DNA of 64,000 nt from Liolophura sinensis (Eukaryota; Mollusca; Polyplacophora; Chitonida; Chitonidae): assembly GCF_032854445.1 (NCBI RefSeq), contig NC_088295.1:42273385-42337384 (forward strand), written 5' to 3'. Under the pieces are notes generated by a model that had not been told where the DNA came from, did not search any database, and saw only the letters and a program-made list of their open reading frames with translations. Within the stretch, counting starts at the first letter, position 1. Each line of letters begins with the position of its first letter. Position numbers and translations under genes: made by a program. Shown here piece after piece: positions 1 to 11,407 of this stretch.

Positions 1-458
1 CACCTTTATATTCAACAGAAATAAACCTCGTTATTTTCTTGTAACCCTCAACATAATTGTATTTTGGTGTTTATGAATCACACATGCTTATCACGAGAGA
101 AGGTATGAAGGAATCATACTCCGCACTTTGGTGGAATAGAACCACAGATCGTTATTCAGCTAACGAAAGCAATATTGAGCACACCTATAGACAGTCTAAC
201 CTTTTGTTCTTGTAAGGCCAGCAGATGGGAATGTCCGTCGAAGTGGCCAATAGATTTTCACACAACTACAATGTACGAGCACGACTACTCCGACTCCTCA
301 ATCACAAAATAAATCCTATATCTGGCCGTGGAAGCTCGCGGAGGAAGAAGCCTTATCGGTAAACCATGAAAGTTTAACACACACAGGACATCCGGATGGG
401 TTTAAAGGCACGGACATGTTTCCCTGTATGAATGATATTTATTTATGTCAATGTTGTC
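1..458. other. unassigned AT-rich sequence
   Basis: I see no gene, RNA or recognisable repeat here. It ends at the target-site duplication of the first SINE-B. Confidence 0.5.
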
Positions 459-793
459 TAACGCCATTTTTCCGAACCGCTTCGGTGGTCTAGTGGTTAG
501 AGCGTCAGCCGGGAAGTCGGGAGAAATGGGATCAAACCAAGTTCGAGTCATGTCAAAGCTACTTGTTGCTGTCTCGCTCAGTAATGAGAGTTACAGCAAG
601 GAAACAAGACTGGTTGACCGGTGTCAACACGATGTGGCTGGGTCGGGTGTCATTAGCATGATGATTCAGAGGCGCCAGCACTTTGCCCCGCCACAAGAAG
701 AAAGTATATATACACAGACCGTCATATGACTGAAAAATGTGTTTAACATGACCTAACAACGCAAGCATGCTTATACATACATTTAACGCCATT
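459..793 (+). mobile_element. SINE-B copy 1, tRNA-headed, near full length
   Basis: A tRNA-derived short interspersed element. The head carries a perfect pol III A box, TGGTCTAGTGG at 486-496, and a perfect B box, GTTCGAGTC at 541-549. The body (TACTTGTTGCTGTCTCGCTC, then a GGAAACAAGACTGGTTGACC stretch) recurs at 30.5, 51.6 and 57.3 kb, which defines the family. The 3' part contains GACTGAAAAATGTGTTTAAC, a version of the 3' module shared with the other SINE families. A 10-bp direct repeat TAACGCCATT at 459-468 and 784-793 is the probable target-site duplication, so the element proper is about 469-783. It codes for nothing, and short open frames across it on both strands are incidental. Confidence 0.82.
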
Positions 794-1099
794 CTCAAGA
801 ATTTAACGCATGCCAAGTTAACGGCAAATAAGTGGCTTTTTGTACGATTTCGCAAATGTCCCCACGAACACAGAGGGCCGCTTATTGTTATCAGAACCCC
901 CCAAACAATGAGAAAGTGGGGGTAGAGAAATTTCTTGGATTGAACCAGCATCTCGTGAACCAACTGCTTCCACTAACCATAGTTCTGCTTCAATACACTT
1001 ACCAAACAGCCGATGAGCTACAGAAAAGATTCTGTCTGCCAATTCAATTCTTGGGACATGACTGATCGTCTTCCGTGCAAATACAAATACATCATGTTG
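794..1099. other. unassigned
   Basis: Overlapping short frames on both strands occur here, but none has a recognisable domain. I see nothing else. Confidence 0.4.
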
Positions 1100-1770
1100 T
1101 TACAATGACTTGATAAAATTATTTTCCACTACAATGCCCGCGACATCACGGTATTTTTTTAGTACGCTAATCTCAACAACATACTTGTTCACCACATTAT
1201 CGCATTCTCCATTTTGGCTACATGAATATATTTATCTACTACAATGCCCTCGACATTCGCTACTACAACAATTTAGATAACTACAACATTGTCTAATGTT
1301 CACGGTATTATCGTCTTTCACAACAAAATATTGTAAAATGCAATGATTTGTTATTGCAAACTTGTCTGCCACATTATACTGACTCACAACTTTTATCCCA
1401 ACTATCCCCTGCAGGTGTCTTTGGCATTAAAGTGATCCGATTTTGAAAAAAGGTCTATGACATGACAGTTGTTCATCATTCTGTCAACGATATCGTTGAT
1501 ACCCGCAACAATACCCCTGGTATTATAGTGATCTTTATCTCTTTATAGTTGGTCACTAATAAATCCGTGGAGATCTTAGCTATCCGGTACAGTGTCACTG
1601 GTGTTACATGGTGATCTGTCTTTGATAACCGGTCTACCACATGAATATTGTTCCACTACACTTTATTCACGACGTCCAAATCATCCACTACAACTGTTCT
1701 TGACGTTACCGTGATTTTCTATGGACAAAATGTCTACCTAACTACTACCTAATACTCACTACCTAATAAT
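1100..1770. repeat. degenerate satellite-like region
   Basis: Loosely repeated phrases recur about every 35-50 bases: CTACTACAATGCCC near 1129 and 1239, CACGGTATT near 1148 and 1299, CACTACA or ACTACAAC near 1260-1285, 1650 and 1690, and GTGATCTTT-like segments near 1525 and 1610. Copies differ by many substitutions and indels, so the period is not fixed. I infer an old, decayed tandem array. It could also be low-complexity drift. Confidence 0.45.
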
Positions 1771-3472
1771 CTACCGCACTTTGCAAGATTTTATAATATC
1801 TGTCTTTGTTATCAAATATATCAACTGACTGATAGTGTATACCTCATTACAGCCGTCAACAACTTTGCAAACCATATGATAACTATACAGCACTGCACGG
1901 CCGTTCATTATCCCTAAAGGCATGTCCACGGAGAAATAATCCCAGGTAGAAATTTGCACGAAAACTAGAGATCAGCCACCAGTTGAAAATGAAGCCATAC
2001 TTCAAGTTTGATAACGTACTAAACTCCAGAATCTGTTAATGTAGTAGAGTGACGGACTGACGTACGGATGGATGAACAGACTGGGTGCCTTAGGCTTCAT
2101 CGGTACAGCAGTTTTAACTTCGCCTCACGGCTGGACACAAAGGTTCCCTAGATTAACAGATTACATAATACTTCTCTGTTTTGTTACAACATTGATGGAA
2201 CCTCACCAGATAAAAGAAACGACAAGAATGAAATAGGAAGGACAGTGGCCCGAGGATAAAATAATATGCTGCTAACGACACTGTAAGGGAAGCCATACTG
2301 TGCCAAGCAAATAAATTTCCTTTTTTGTCGACAATTTTGTTCTCATCTCCAAACACAAAAACTGAACCGATGTGAATAATGAATTCGCGTTAAGTAGGCA
2401 TTTAGAGCAAAACCCACTTAAAAGGGTTGCAAATCCGTTGAATTTCAGCAGTCTTTTCGCGTACCTTTCGTGTTACGCTCCTTAACAACGCCTAAAAAGT
2501 TGCTGAAGTGATGAACAAACCTCTGCACTAGTAATGAAATATGCAATGTAATAAAGTCATTAATTCCAGTGTCATTCGGGCAACTTGTGAAAATCCAGTG
2601 GTCAGTGGACAGAGCGCTAGTATGGTCATATTACACGAATGATCCCTTAACGTTATAGACGACCGGGTTAAAGACTCTAAAAAGTTAGATTAAGAGGTAT
2701 AGCAGAGCTATGTCTTTAAATTGGCTATTTGCACTTGGAATCGATGCCGATTTAATCAGCTAAACGATCTTTCGCGCAGATTTGAATGGATTATTACCAA
2801 CTGCGGTGTAGACACCCCGCAGTTACCAGAAAAATCTGTTATTATTTGATATTCTGACACATTCTGCAGAAATAAATCAGGCAACGCCAAGGCGTAATCG
2901 TTAATGTCTGGGCACAGGTCTAACATTTTACAACCCATGATGATGTCCAAGATTCAATATGCAATAGAAAATACAACAAAGGGTCTATGCATTTCTCCGA
3001 TGTTCCAGGAAGTGCTACAAAGGCGTTACTTTGGCCCACCTTAAGGCGTTTTTAGTCAATGGTCAAGTGGAGAGCTCAAAATGACATAGGGTTTCTGCTC
3101 CAGGCCTATGCTCATCGAGATAGCACATGGGGGGCACGTTGTGAGTATCTATTTTCTAGCTACCCGAAGGGCTTATATCATGTCTTGAACGAAGCACGGT
3201 GTATTGTTTCAGAAGATTACTTAGTGCTGCCTCACCGATCGGTTTTGCGCCTACCCACACTATGTGGGTCATAAAGGCCATCGAACCAAATGACGGTCAA
3301 AAACATTAACTGCTTAACTGCTTGTCCTTCTTCTCTCATTTGTTTTCTCCTGGTTTAAACATGCTCTCGCCACGTTGTGGCAGCAGGACTGCCGAAGTGG
3401 AGCAGAGTCCTATCACTCAATCAATCTCTTGCAATTGTTCCTCTCTCCTAAGACAAGGTAAAAAGGGACTAC
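1771..3472. other. unassigned AT-rich sequence
   Basis: No gene can be supported. A weak tRNA-like stretch at about 2598-2690 has a SINE-B-like A-box region and a one-mismatch B box, but no further homology. The short open frame at 3059-3274 has no recognisable motif. Confidence 0.4.
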
Positions 3473-3484
3473 CATAGCAAAAGT

Positions 3485-3825
3485 GAGTGATGAGTGCTTA
3501 GGGTTTAACGCCGTACTTAATAATTTTTCAGTCGTATGCCGACGAAAAAGAACCGCCGCGTTGCAGGACGGATTTCCACCCCTTTTTTATCCAGCGCTGC
3601 TTCACTGAGACTACTTACTGAAGGCAAGTAAGCTGCCGCGCTCAAGCCATTATACTGATACGGGTCAACCAGTCGTTGCACTATCCCCTTAATACAGAGC
3701 GCAAAGCGAGGAAGTTACAACTTCCTCTTTTTTAAGGTCTTAGGTGTGACCTGACCCAGGATTGACCCTGGATCTATCGCAACCGAAGCCGACGCTCTAC
3801 CAACTCTGCTATCGGGGCCAGTCAT
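3485..3825 (-). mobile_element. SINE-C, full length, with perfect 12-bp TSD
   Basis: A minus-strand tRNA-headed SINE. Reading the minus strand, the head begins near 3825 with a GGCCCCGATAGCAGAGTTGG stretch containing a perfect A box (plus 3800-3811). A near-consensus B box GGTCAATCC (plus 3759-3767) has one mismatch. The body runs to a 3' end near 3484 that contains GACTGAAAAATTATTAAG followed by TACGGCGTTAAACCC, the shared 3' module. The flanks are a perfect 12-bp direct repeat CATAGCAAAAGT at 3473-3484 and 3826-3837, a target-site duplication that shows an uneroded insertion. I recognise the body (the GATACGGGTCAACCAGTCGT stretch at 3658) as a common mollusc repeat. Confidence 0.9.
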
Positions 3826-4219
3826 CATAGCAAAAGTCAGCTTATTAAACGTCAAAGGAACTAATGCAGGCGTTTTCGGTTCATTTTCCAACTCTCCTCA
3901 ATCATGCTCAACAAAGTTAAGAGTAAGCCTGAAATGAAATGCGCTAGGAATTAATCTTTTACACCTACTTCAAACCAGACAAAAGTCAGGCAATGAGCTT
4001 GTACATTGTACGTAGCTATTTAGATATATGCACCAAGATAAATTCAAAGAGTGTATATATTATTCGTAAATGAAATGGTTTGCATGTTACCATTATTACA
4101 TAACAACCATATGATGAATTCAGTAATGAAGTTTCAAATAAGTACTTTCAATATTTCAAACGGCAGACGTAGACATCATAAGTTATCGCTCAGAGACGAG
4201 TCTTAGTATTACATGTAAC

Positions 4220-4348
4220 TTTCATGGAATAACATTATTAATTTTCATGTCATAGCATTATTCCATTTTTCATCGCATTCACGGAATAATCTTATTCAAT
4301 ATTCACGGAATAACCTTCTTCCATATTCACGGAAAAGCTTTATTCCAC
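4220..4348. repeat. 24-bp tandem repeat, about 5 copies
   Basis: The unit is approximately ATTCACGGAATAATCTTATT plus CCAT. The last three copies (from about 4277) are regular at 24 bp. The first two are diverged, with TTTCATGGAATAAC and TTTCATGTCATAGC openings. Short and probably non-functional. Confidence 0.8.
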
Positions 4349-4609
4349 TTCCATCGCTTTGGTTTGACCTATCACTTCTCTGCAAAACTTGAGTTATACA
4401 GCTGACACCGTTTCCTTATTTACCAAGAATACGAGTTCGCAGGGTTGGATTAAAGGCAAATTTTTCCAGGACTACAACAGCAAAATGTGGTATAAAATAT
4501 CAAAATTTAGGAACAGAATCACATTACATTAAAATCCTTAACGTTAATTTGCACGGCAGCGCTAATTTAGTTTCTTAAAGACTAAATATAAGCGTCAGGT
4601 CCAGCATTA

Positions 4610-4663
4610 GTATACCATTCGTAGTCCGTATACCATTCATAGTCCGTATACCATTCGTAGTCC
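4610..4663. repeat. 18-bp tandem repeat, 3 copies
   Basis: Three head-to-tail copies of GTATACCATTCGTAGTCC, the middle one with a single change. On the minus strand this gives a repeated six-residue YTDYEW pattern in a 64-codon frame, which follows from the period being a multiple of three and does not show coding. Confidence 0.92.
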
Positions 4664-5039
4664 GTAAAGGGCGTTCCAAGTTGATAATCGCAAGATTCAT
4701 TTCCACAACAACGTTTAAAACCAGCTACCAAAGGTATGTAAGAAATTATACAAATAGGAAATAAAGCCAGTAACACACAAGAGAGAAGCTGTCATGAGTC
4801 ATGCCGGGCAGACAGTAGATATTCCAGGCATAAATTTCGTATCAAATTTCAAATTCGTAGTCCACGAATGAGTTCCAGGTCAAATAACAATTAAACAAGG
4901 TATCTAAGTCGCGATTTGATTGCAACTGTTCATAAAGGTATCATGCAGATGTAATGAGCAAGGCTGCCTTTACAGCCCCTAGCCCCAGGTTAAGCGGTAT
5001 TATATACTGTCAATATGTAAGGATCTCATACTACATGAG

Positions 5040-5175
5040 GCGCCATCTACATGACATGCTGGTCTGTATAAAAGCTGTCTACAAAATAGACGGTTACACT
5101 CGGCAACCAGCGCCATCTAAGATGTTAAATACCATGTTCGCGAAAGACATGTACATAAGGATAACAGCGCCGTCT
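5040..5175 (-). promoter_or_regulatory. cluster of three AGAYGGCGC motifs (CTCF-like core)
   Basis: The plus strand has GCGCCATCT at 5040-5048 and 5110-5118 and GCGCCGTCT at 5167-5175. On the minus strand these read AGATGGCGC, AGATGGCGC and AGACGGCGC, all in the same orientation, 70 and 57 bases apart. The core resembles the known CTCF consensus AGRKGGCGC. They lie just beyond the 3' end of the broken reverse-transcriptase frame, so they may instead be part of that element's tail. Binding is an inference. Confidence 0.3.
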
Positions 5176-5197
5176 ATGTGGTAGATCACAATGTAGA

Positions 5198-6018
5198 TCA
5201 CAATGCAGATCGCAAGAGATTCTGAATGCTCTGTCCATACCTGCCAACGAGAGTGTTATACTCATTGTAAAATTTGAGAAACTTAGAATGAAGGCGTTTG
5301 ATGGAGTATAGTTGACAAACTAGTTTTTGAACTAACAACTTGTGACGCAGATTAAAGTCATCACAATTAACGCAAGATCTGACAAATGCTACAAGGCAAG
5401 ATATGTTTACGCCATATGCAGGACCCTTTTGTATATTGCTATCCAAATAAGGATAATTTACAATATCAAAATGGAAATTATCCCTTTTGTGGTAAAGGCG
5501 GCGTGAAAGGAGACCTTTTTCGTCTTTGTACAGATATAGATCCAAATAAGATGTACCATCACGACTATCTGTTGTCTCGTTTAAACCCAAGGAAGGCCGA
5601 TAGATTTCCTTCACCGCTTCAGCAGCATGGGGGTTATTCAACGTCAGTAGATCATCAATATACCGCTTGGTAAATGAAAAGGATCGAGCTTTAAAGATAT
5701 TACTTTTAAGTAATTTCGACACATAGTCGTATTCATATGAAAACAGGTATAGATCTGCCAAAAGAGGCGCACAATGGGTACCCACTGGAATATCTATACA
5801 CTGTTGGTAAATGGTATCTCCGAATTTCACATAGATGTTATTAATGAGAAATTCAAGTAATTCAATAAATAATGTAACATCCCATGAGTGGTAACCTTTA
5901 TAAATAGTAGAACGTTTGCTGTCATTAATGATATGTTGGAGCTTAAATTACATCCGTTTACATGAGGATTAAAGGTCTTAAAAACCTCGAAGAAGCAGTT
6001 AAGGAAACAACTGAGCAT
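5198..6018 (-). pseudogene. reverse transcriptase fragment of a retroelement
   Basis: A minus-strand frame runs from 5947 down to a stop at 5198 (249 codons, no internal stop), with no need for an ATG at its start. It has two reverse-transcriptase hallmarks: IPVGTHCAPLLADL, the motif-B-like segment in the fingers/palm region (about 5788-5747), and RYIDD, the catalytic YxDD box with both metal-binding aspartates (about 5665-5651). Downstream DGTSYLDLYL and KRDNFHFDIVNYPYLDSNI fit the segment that follows YxDD in this group. Upstream, a neighbouring frame (to about 6018, with FEVFKTFNPHVNGCNLS) appears to continue the homology, joined by a frameshift near 5920-5947. The motif spelling is that of Penelope-like or related elements, not LTR or jockey-type ones. 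The exact family is not certain. No endonuclease domain, inverted repeats or complete N-terminus are visible, so this is a dead fragment. Confidence 0.8.
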
Positions 6019-9000
6019 ACACGCGCATGTGCACTCATTCTCATGTGCCCAGCGTTGTCAGTAATTTTGTTACAAGTAATCATTAACTCCTGGCTAATTA
6101 GTATCCATCGTGCGTGAGATTTGAAAGTAACACCGATACGTTGGTGTGGTCAGCGGGATCAACAGGTGTACTTAGACACAGGTGTAACGCACTAATCAAT
6201 ATGAGAATGCCCAAGTATGGTATAAATCTATCTGCATAGAGACGGCACCTACCTTTTAAATACACATATGGTATAGCACTCTTTGTTGATCTCTTAGAAA
6301 TTGTCCACAGTTAAAATAGCGAGAAGCGTCCATTCAGGGCACCTTCTTGCTTGGCACACGTCTAGTCTCAGATACTGTTATCCTGCATGATCCTGTCATC
6401 GTGGATGGGTTATGGCTAAGTAGAACAAGTCGCGTTGATGGAAACCCTGGGTTGTATGAATAGTCACGGCTCTGCGCCAATCGAGGCATTATACAGGCCC
6501 AAATTCCCTCCCCCGTATAACCGAACTCGAGTTAAGGCCCTGATTGTGTTTGGAAATACATCATGTCGACTACAATCTTCGGGGATGGAAAACAGAGGAA
6601 ACTGATCGTGGCTAACCCCACCGATGTCGCTCAGAGCAGACGGTAAGTCATCTCAGTACGAGAAGCCGTAGTAGGAGTGTGCTCTGTGAGAGGTGGATGG
6701 AAGCGATATTAGGGGATCGTTCCTTCCAGCAATCCTGAAGCGGTTTCTGCCACTGGCGGATCCACATCATACCTCAGGCTTCAAGAGATCAAAGCCAAAA
6801 AAAATACCGTTGCGTAAGTAGTAATTAGAAGATTCAGCTCGTGACGACACAGCAGACGGCTCATAACATGGCCTTAATCACCATGTGATAACACAAACAT
6901 AACATCTATCGGAGTTCCTTTAACAGCAAAACGTCAGTTCTTCAAATCGGCGCAAGTGATGAAATCGGAGATACCTCTTAGTCACGTCCAGTAATTACAA
7001 TCACGCTCCCCAACCAATCCGCTTAGCAGGAATTAACTCCGACAACTGGTAAAAAGCGAGGGCTGTGATAAAGAGACCTAAGAACAATACCGATTGTGTG
7101 CAAAAAGCTTTCCTTTTTTAAACCTGTTTTATGCCAGGTAATGCGCACCTTTGTTTTCATGTTGATGTTCTCATGTCCGTGCTGGAGACTCACCTAAAGG
7201 ATAACCTAATATTAATCATAAATGACAAACGAATTTAAAAGTGACAGCTTATAATATTGAATAACAAAATAAATCGAACTCAGCACGTACATTAGCCATC
7301 TTTTCGTATCTTTCAATGATATGGAAGATTAGTCTGTGTGTTTTTAGCATGATGTTGTGCAAAGTGGAGTATCGCTTTTTGGGTTTACGCTTCTATCTTA
7401 ATACTTCAGTGACACCTACCGCACATGGCTGTAACACTGTACTCAGCTTTCATACGCCGTGCACGATGTGAAGAGCTCTGTCTGGTACATCAGATTTGCT
7501 TGACGGATACTTCCCTAACCCCCCCAAAAAACCTATAAACGTTTAAATTGTGATCATGACCTTATTGACCACACTGTTAGTGTTATGTCCGATGAATTTA
7601 CTGCAAGCTTTCATCTGCTTTTATATTTATTTGAATAAAATGCAAAAAAAAAAATAAAACATAAAAAAGACAGAGAAAAAACATTGTCTGCATTGTGTGT
7701 CTAGCCACGAACAATATGGCCCGTAAACGGCTTTCATTTTGATATTTGACTGGTATTCATTCTGTGAAAAAAAACTGACTTCACTTTGATGAGGGGTATA
7801 TCTGTTGATGATTGTCTCAACGTGTTGTTCAATTTGCGTTAAAGCCTTACATTTATATCCACAAGCGTCAGCTCTGTGACGACAGACGGCCGATACATTT
7901 CCACCCTGTCTGTCCGGCAGAAACGATGGAGTGATGAGCCTTTGACCCTCCATTAACCTGACTTAAGTCGCAGCTGTCTTGACCTTTCCTTCATGCCTAG
8001 ACTCCTCGATAGCTTGTTCGACCAATTAATTGTCGTTGCGCAGACAAATCACTCTTACTGGAGGGAAACACTGACGGTAAAGGGGGACATCGAAAAATCT
8101 CCATATGGTCCTTGGAGGTAACGCTTGAACAAAGATCAGGCCAATTAAGTCGAGCTGTGTCACAGAAAGTTGGTTATATATTTTTTCGACATTGGGGAAT
8201 GCACTGCCCTTTGTGTTGTCTTCGAGTTCAAGTTGCCTTTGTTATTCAGTGGTTCAAATCTATGAGTATATTAGCGTATCTAAATGGACCGTAATATTGA
8301 AGACACATGTGGCCTTAAACCTTAACCTCATTTACACGGCATAGACACATCAGAGCAAAACAATTTTGCGTGGTTTTATTCAAAAACACTTCAACTTCTA
8401 GCTGTTTCGTTTCACTTTACGTAAAACCGCCATTAATGCTTTAGCAATTCTGAAGACTGATACTTAGTAAACATGACGGACTAGTTTTCCTCCCCTTCGG
8501 ATTTACCTACACCCGGAGGGTACAGATCAACTCTGGTGTTCCACGCGGCAATCCGAGCTTCCTCCGTCGTCAGCAGTTAGCGGAAGTCGATTATAGAGTG
8601 AGACTAGCTAGGCTTTCAAAGTGAATCCCACGGATACCAGGGACTATGATAAATGTATAATGCATGTCAATGGCGTCTAATGACCAGGCCAAGTCTTCGA
8701 CGCCCTATCATGTAAGTCATTTAGCTCAGACGCCAATACATCAATGTTTGATACGCCGCCTAGGTATCCTGTTACGGGAGGTGCAAGAAGTGCCCCCAAG
8801 TATTACCTTCTGAAGCATAAACGTTAAGGCTACAAACACCGCTTGTTAGCATTCCCTACACTTTTAACAGCACGACACCGCCAAACCTGTAACAAGCAAA
8901 TCGATTTTAAACAAGCTTTAGGTCAAGCTGTCATGATCTCACCGTCTATCGTGTAAGACCAGCCCTATATATAAAGGCGCACAGGAATATGGTAACCGTG

Positions 9001-11225
9001 AAAGAGGGGATAAACCCGTCTAAAATAACAGATTCATGTCCAACTTTCTGCAAACTTCGGGTGTCCACGTGCTTCCTACGATTCTTTGGAACAATGCTGG
9101 CCTCACCGTGATCTGTCACTTGGCGTGTACTGTGATCTTCGGTCACGGAGGTAAAAAATTTAAACCGCATATTCACTTTTAAAAGAGGCTTTGGAGATGG
9201 TTCACCTGTGTTGTTTCATAGACTGAAAGGAATTGTTTCTGTTTTGAATAGAACAATGTCATCAGCATGGCCACTCAGTAGATATCAAACTATGTCGGAA
9301 AGACAAAAACGAATTAAGCCACACTGAAATTCGAGGTCTAAACTTCATGGCAGATCAGTGTAGCTGCTGATAGTTCATATAAAACTGCATTATACTGCCT
9401 AAAGGAATGGTTATCATTATTTGCTATGTTATCGAAAGTTGAGATTACGAAGCACAAGCAATGGGAAAGCGGATTAATTAGGACTATACGAAGACATCAA
9501 CTGCCATCGCTTGTGCTTTGTTCGAAATAGTCCTAATGAGTTGTTTCCCGACATTAATGTGAAAAGCGAGACCATTATTTCCATTGTGACAAGGAAATTC
9601 AAGAAGGTAATATCTCTTCTCTCCTCTTTTCTATGCCATAGTCTTTATACCCGGATATCCAAGACCACGACAACGTACTTTATTTACATTTTGGCACATG
9701 ACGGTGAGTTGAACCCACATGTGATTCTTAAGATGGGTATTAAAGCCGGGCGGCATTTGGTTTATCCTTAAGAGTATACATCAAATCTTGCAAATGTCTT
9801 AATGTTCAAGATGGAAACTGACAGCAAATTCTGTTAAAAACAAGAGGATAACTTAACAAGCAATACCACACACACAGACGGTATTTGCAAGGTGCACCAT
9901 CTATTACTCTTGACATTATGGCAAAAAAGTAATGACGTCATATATTTTAACATGGAGCATTGAGGTAGTGACAGGGCGAAGTGCATAGCGACACTGACCT
10001 TTTGAGAGATGTCGCAGATATTTCGAGTTTGCGATTGTTAACAATTTATCTTTTAACATGGAATAAGCCTGGGAAAAGACATCAACTGTCTTGATGTCAA
10101 GCCGGATGTCAACGCATTATAATGGCGCTTAGAAAAGAGTCAACATTCATAGATACAAGCCCGAGAGAAACAAAAAGCGTCGGACAAGATGGTTATAGAT
10201 CGATACGTTTCTTCATATATATCTTTACCTTGAGAGTACATGATTAGTTCAATCGATATACAAAAGAAACAGGTGCACACATGTAGAAATTGTAAATGTG
10301 CCTTTCCAATCTCTCCATTCCGGTTGATTTAGCACACCACCAATCCATGATTCTATAAACTAAATTGCATTCTTCCGATGCACGCCCCTGTAAGAGGCTA
10401 ATGTGTAATCTGCGGGTCAAAAGTTGTCACGACCCTATCCCTGGATATGGTGCTAAGTGGGCAATCTCCAGAACGCTGGCGTGTGAGAGCATCGGCAAAG
10501 GTGAACGGTCTACAAAATAAACGCCGGCTCAAATGAATTCTGTGCGTGTGGCGAACTAATAAAGTGTACTTGTTGGATTTGTATTTCCCAACAGAGATAG
10601 ACAAGCGGACAAAATGTTGGCACTGCACAAAAGATTTACTTTCGTCAATCGGGTCCAAAGGCGAATGTAAATTCATCAGATAAGAGTCCAAATGAATTGA
10701 CCAAGGAAGAGATGCCACTGAAGCAAAACAGAGTTGCTTACAATTTAGTATACGTCGGAAGCATTGGCAAAAATTCCACTAAAGTATTGTTGTTAATGTT
10801 TAAAGATATGTATTGTGCTTTCAGTTTCACAAGATAAGTACATTTTTTCATTTCATTTGATTTCTTGTTTAGTCAATCTACTATTTTTTGCTCATAATTT
10901 TTCACAGTGTTCTCTTTAATGCAACCAACACGGTTAGCAGGTTTACAGATTTACACACGGATTTCGGAACCTCAAGATACTTCCGTCGGAATCCATTTCC
11001 AAAAGTCCTTTGTCCTGGTGCACACTTCTCTATACTCGACGATAAAATAAATAAAGAATTAAATTAAATTAAAGCTTTTGGGTCAGCGGTAGTCACATAA
11101 GTACCTGACGTTTCAAAGGTCTATATAAAGTGTATGTTTACGCCGAAAAGCTAAAGGATAGGCTATACACAGTGTGCTAATACCAGTGGACCTAGTTAAG
11201 CATGGAGTAGATGAGAGGCGTTAAG
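6019..11225. other. unassigned AT-rich sequence
   Basis: No gene can be supported. The two longest open frames, minus 7627-7953 (108 codons, ending in a run of Phe from a T-rich tract) and minus 10398-10718 (106 codons), show no motif, and chance frames of this length are expected in a window of this size. No RNA gene or repeat was recognised. Confidence 0.4.
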
Positions 11226-11237
11226 ACAATTAAAATT

Positions 11238-11395
11238 GTACGTGGGAAGGTCTGTCAGCAGCCTGCGGATAGTCATGGGTTTCCACCGGGTTCTGCCCGG
11301 TTTCCTCCCACCATAATACTGGCCGCCGTCGTATAAGTGAAATATTCTTGAGTACGGCGTAAAACAACAATCAAATACATAAATCAAATAAATAA
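11238..11395 (+). mobile_element. SINE-A, 5'-truncated, with 12-bp TSD
   Basis: Only the 3' half of SINE-A is present, from TACGTGGGAAGGTCTG through the CTGCCCGGTTTCC and CATAATACTGGCCGCCGTCG segments to the AGTACGGCGTAAAACAACAA tail and an AAAT-rich end. Flanking direct repeats ACAATTAAAATT at 11226-11237 and 11396-11407 mark the insertion. The truncation with intact TSD indicates incomplete reverse transcription at insertion. A 67-codon minus-strand frame across it is incidental. Confidence 0.9.
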
Positions 11396-11407
11396 ACAAT
11401 TAAAATT

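Larger units (their letters stand above)
3838..5039. other. unassigned, with two small tandem arrays
   Basis: Apart from the 24-bp and 18-bp tandem repeats listed separately, no gene or RNA is visible. Confidence 0.4.

Noticed and set aside
559-963. 134-codon minus-strand frame
   Set aside because: Much of it is antisense to SINE-B copy 1. Similar residues appear at 57216-57449 because the SINE recurs there.
2598-2690. tRNA-like stretch (AGTGGTCAGTGGACAGAGCG then GGGTTAAAGACTC)
   Set aside because: The B box has a mismatch, the arms do not pair, and no SINE body follows. It may be a very old SINE-B head but cannot be supported.
5386-5673. 95-codon plus-strand frame
   Set aside because: It lies antisense inside the reverse transcriptase frame.
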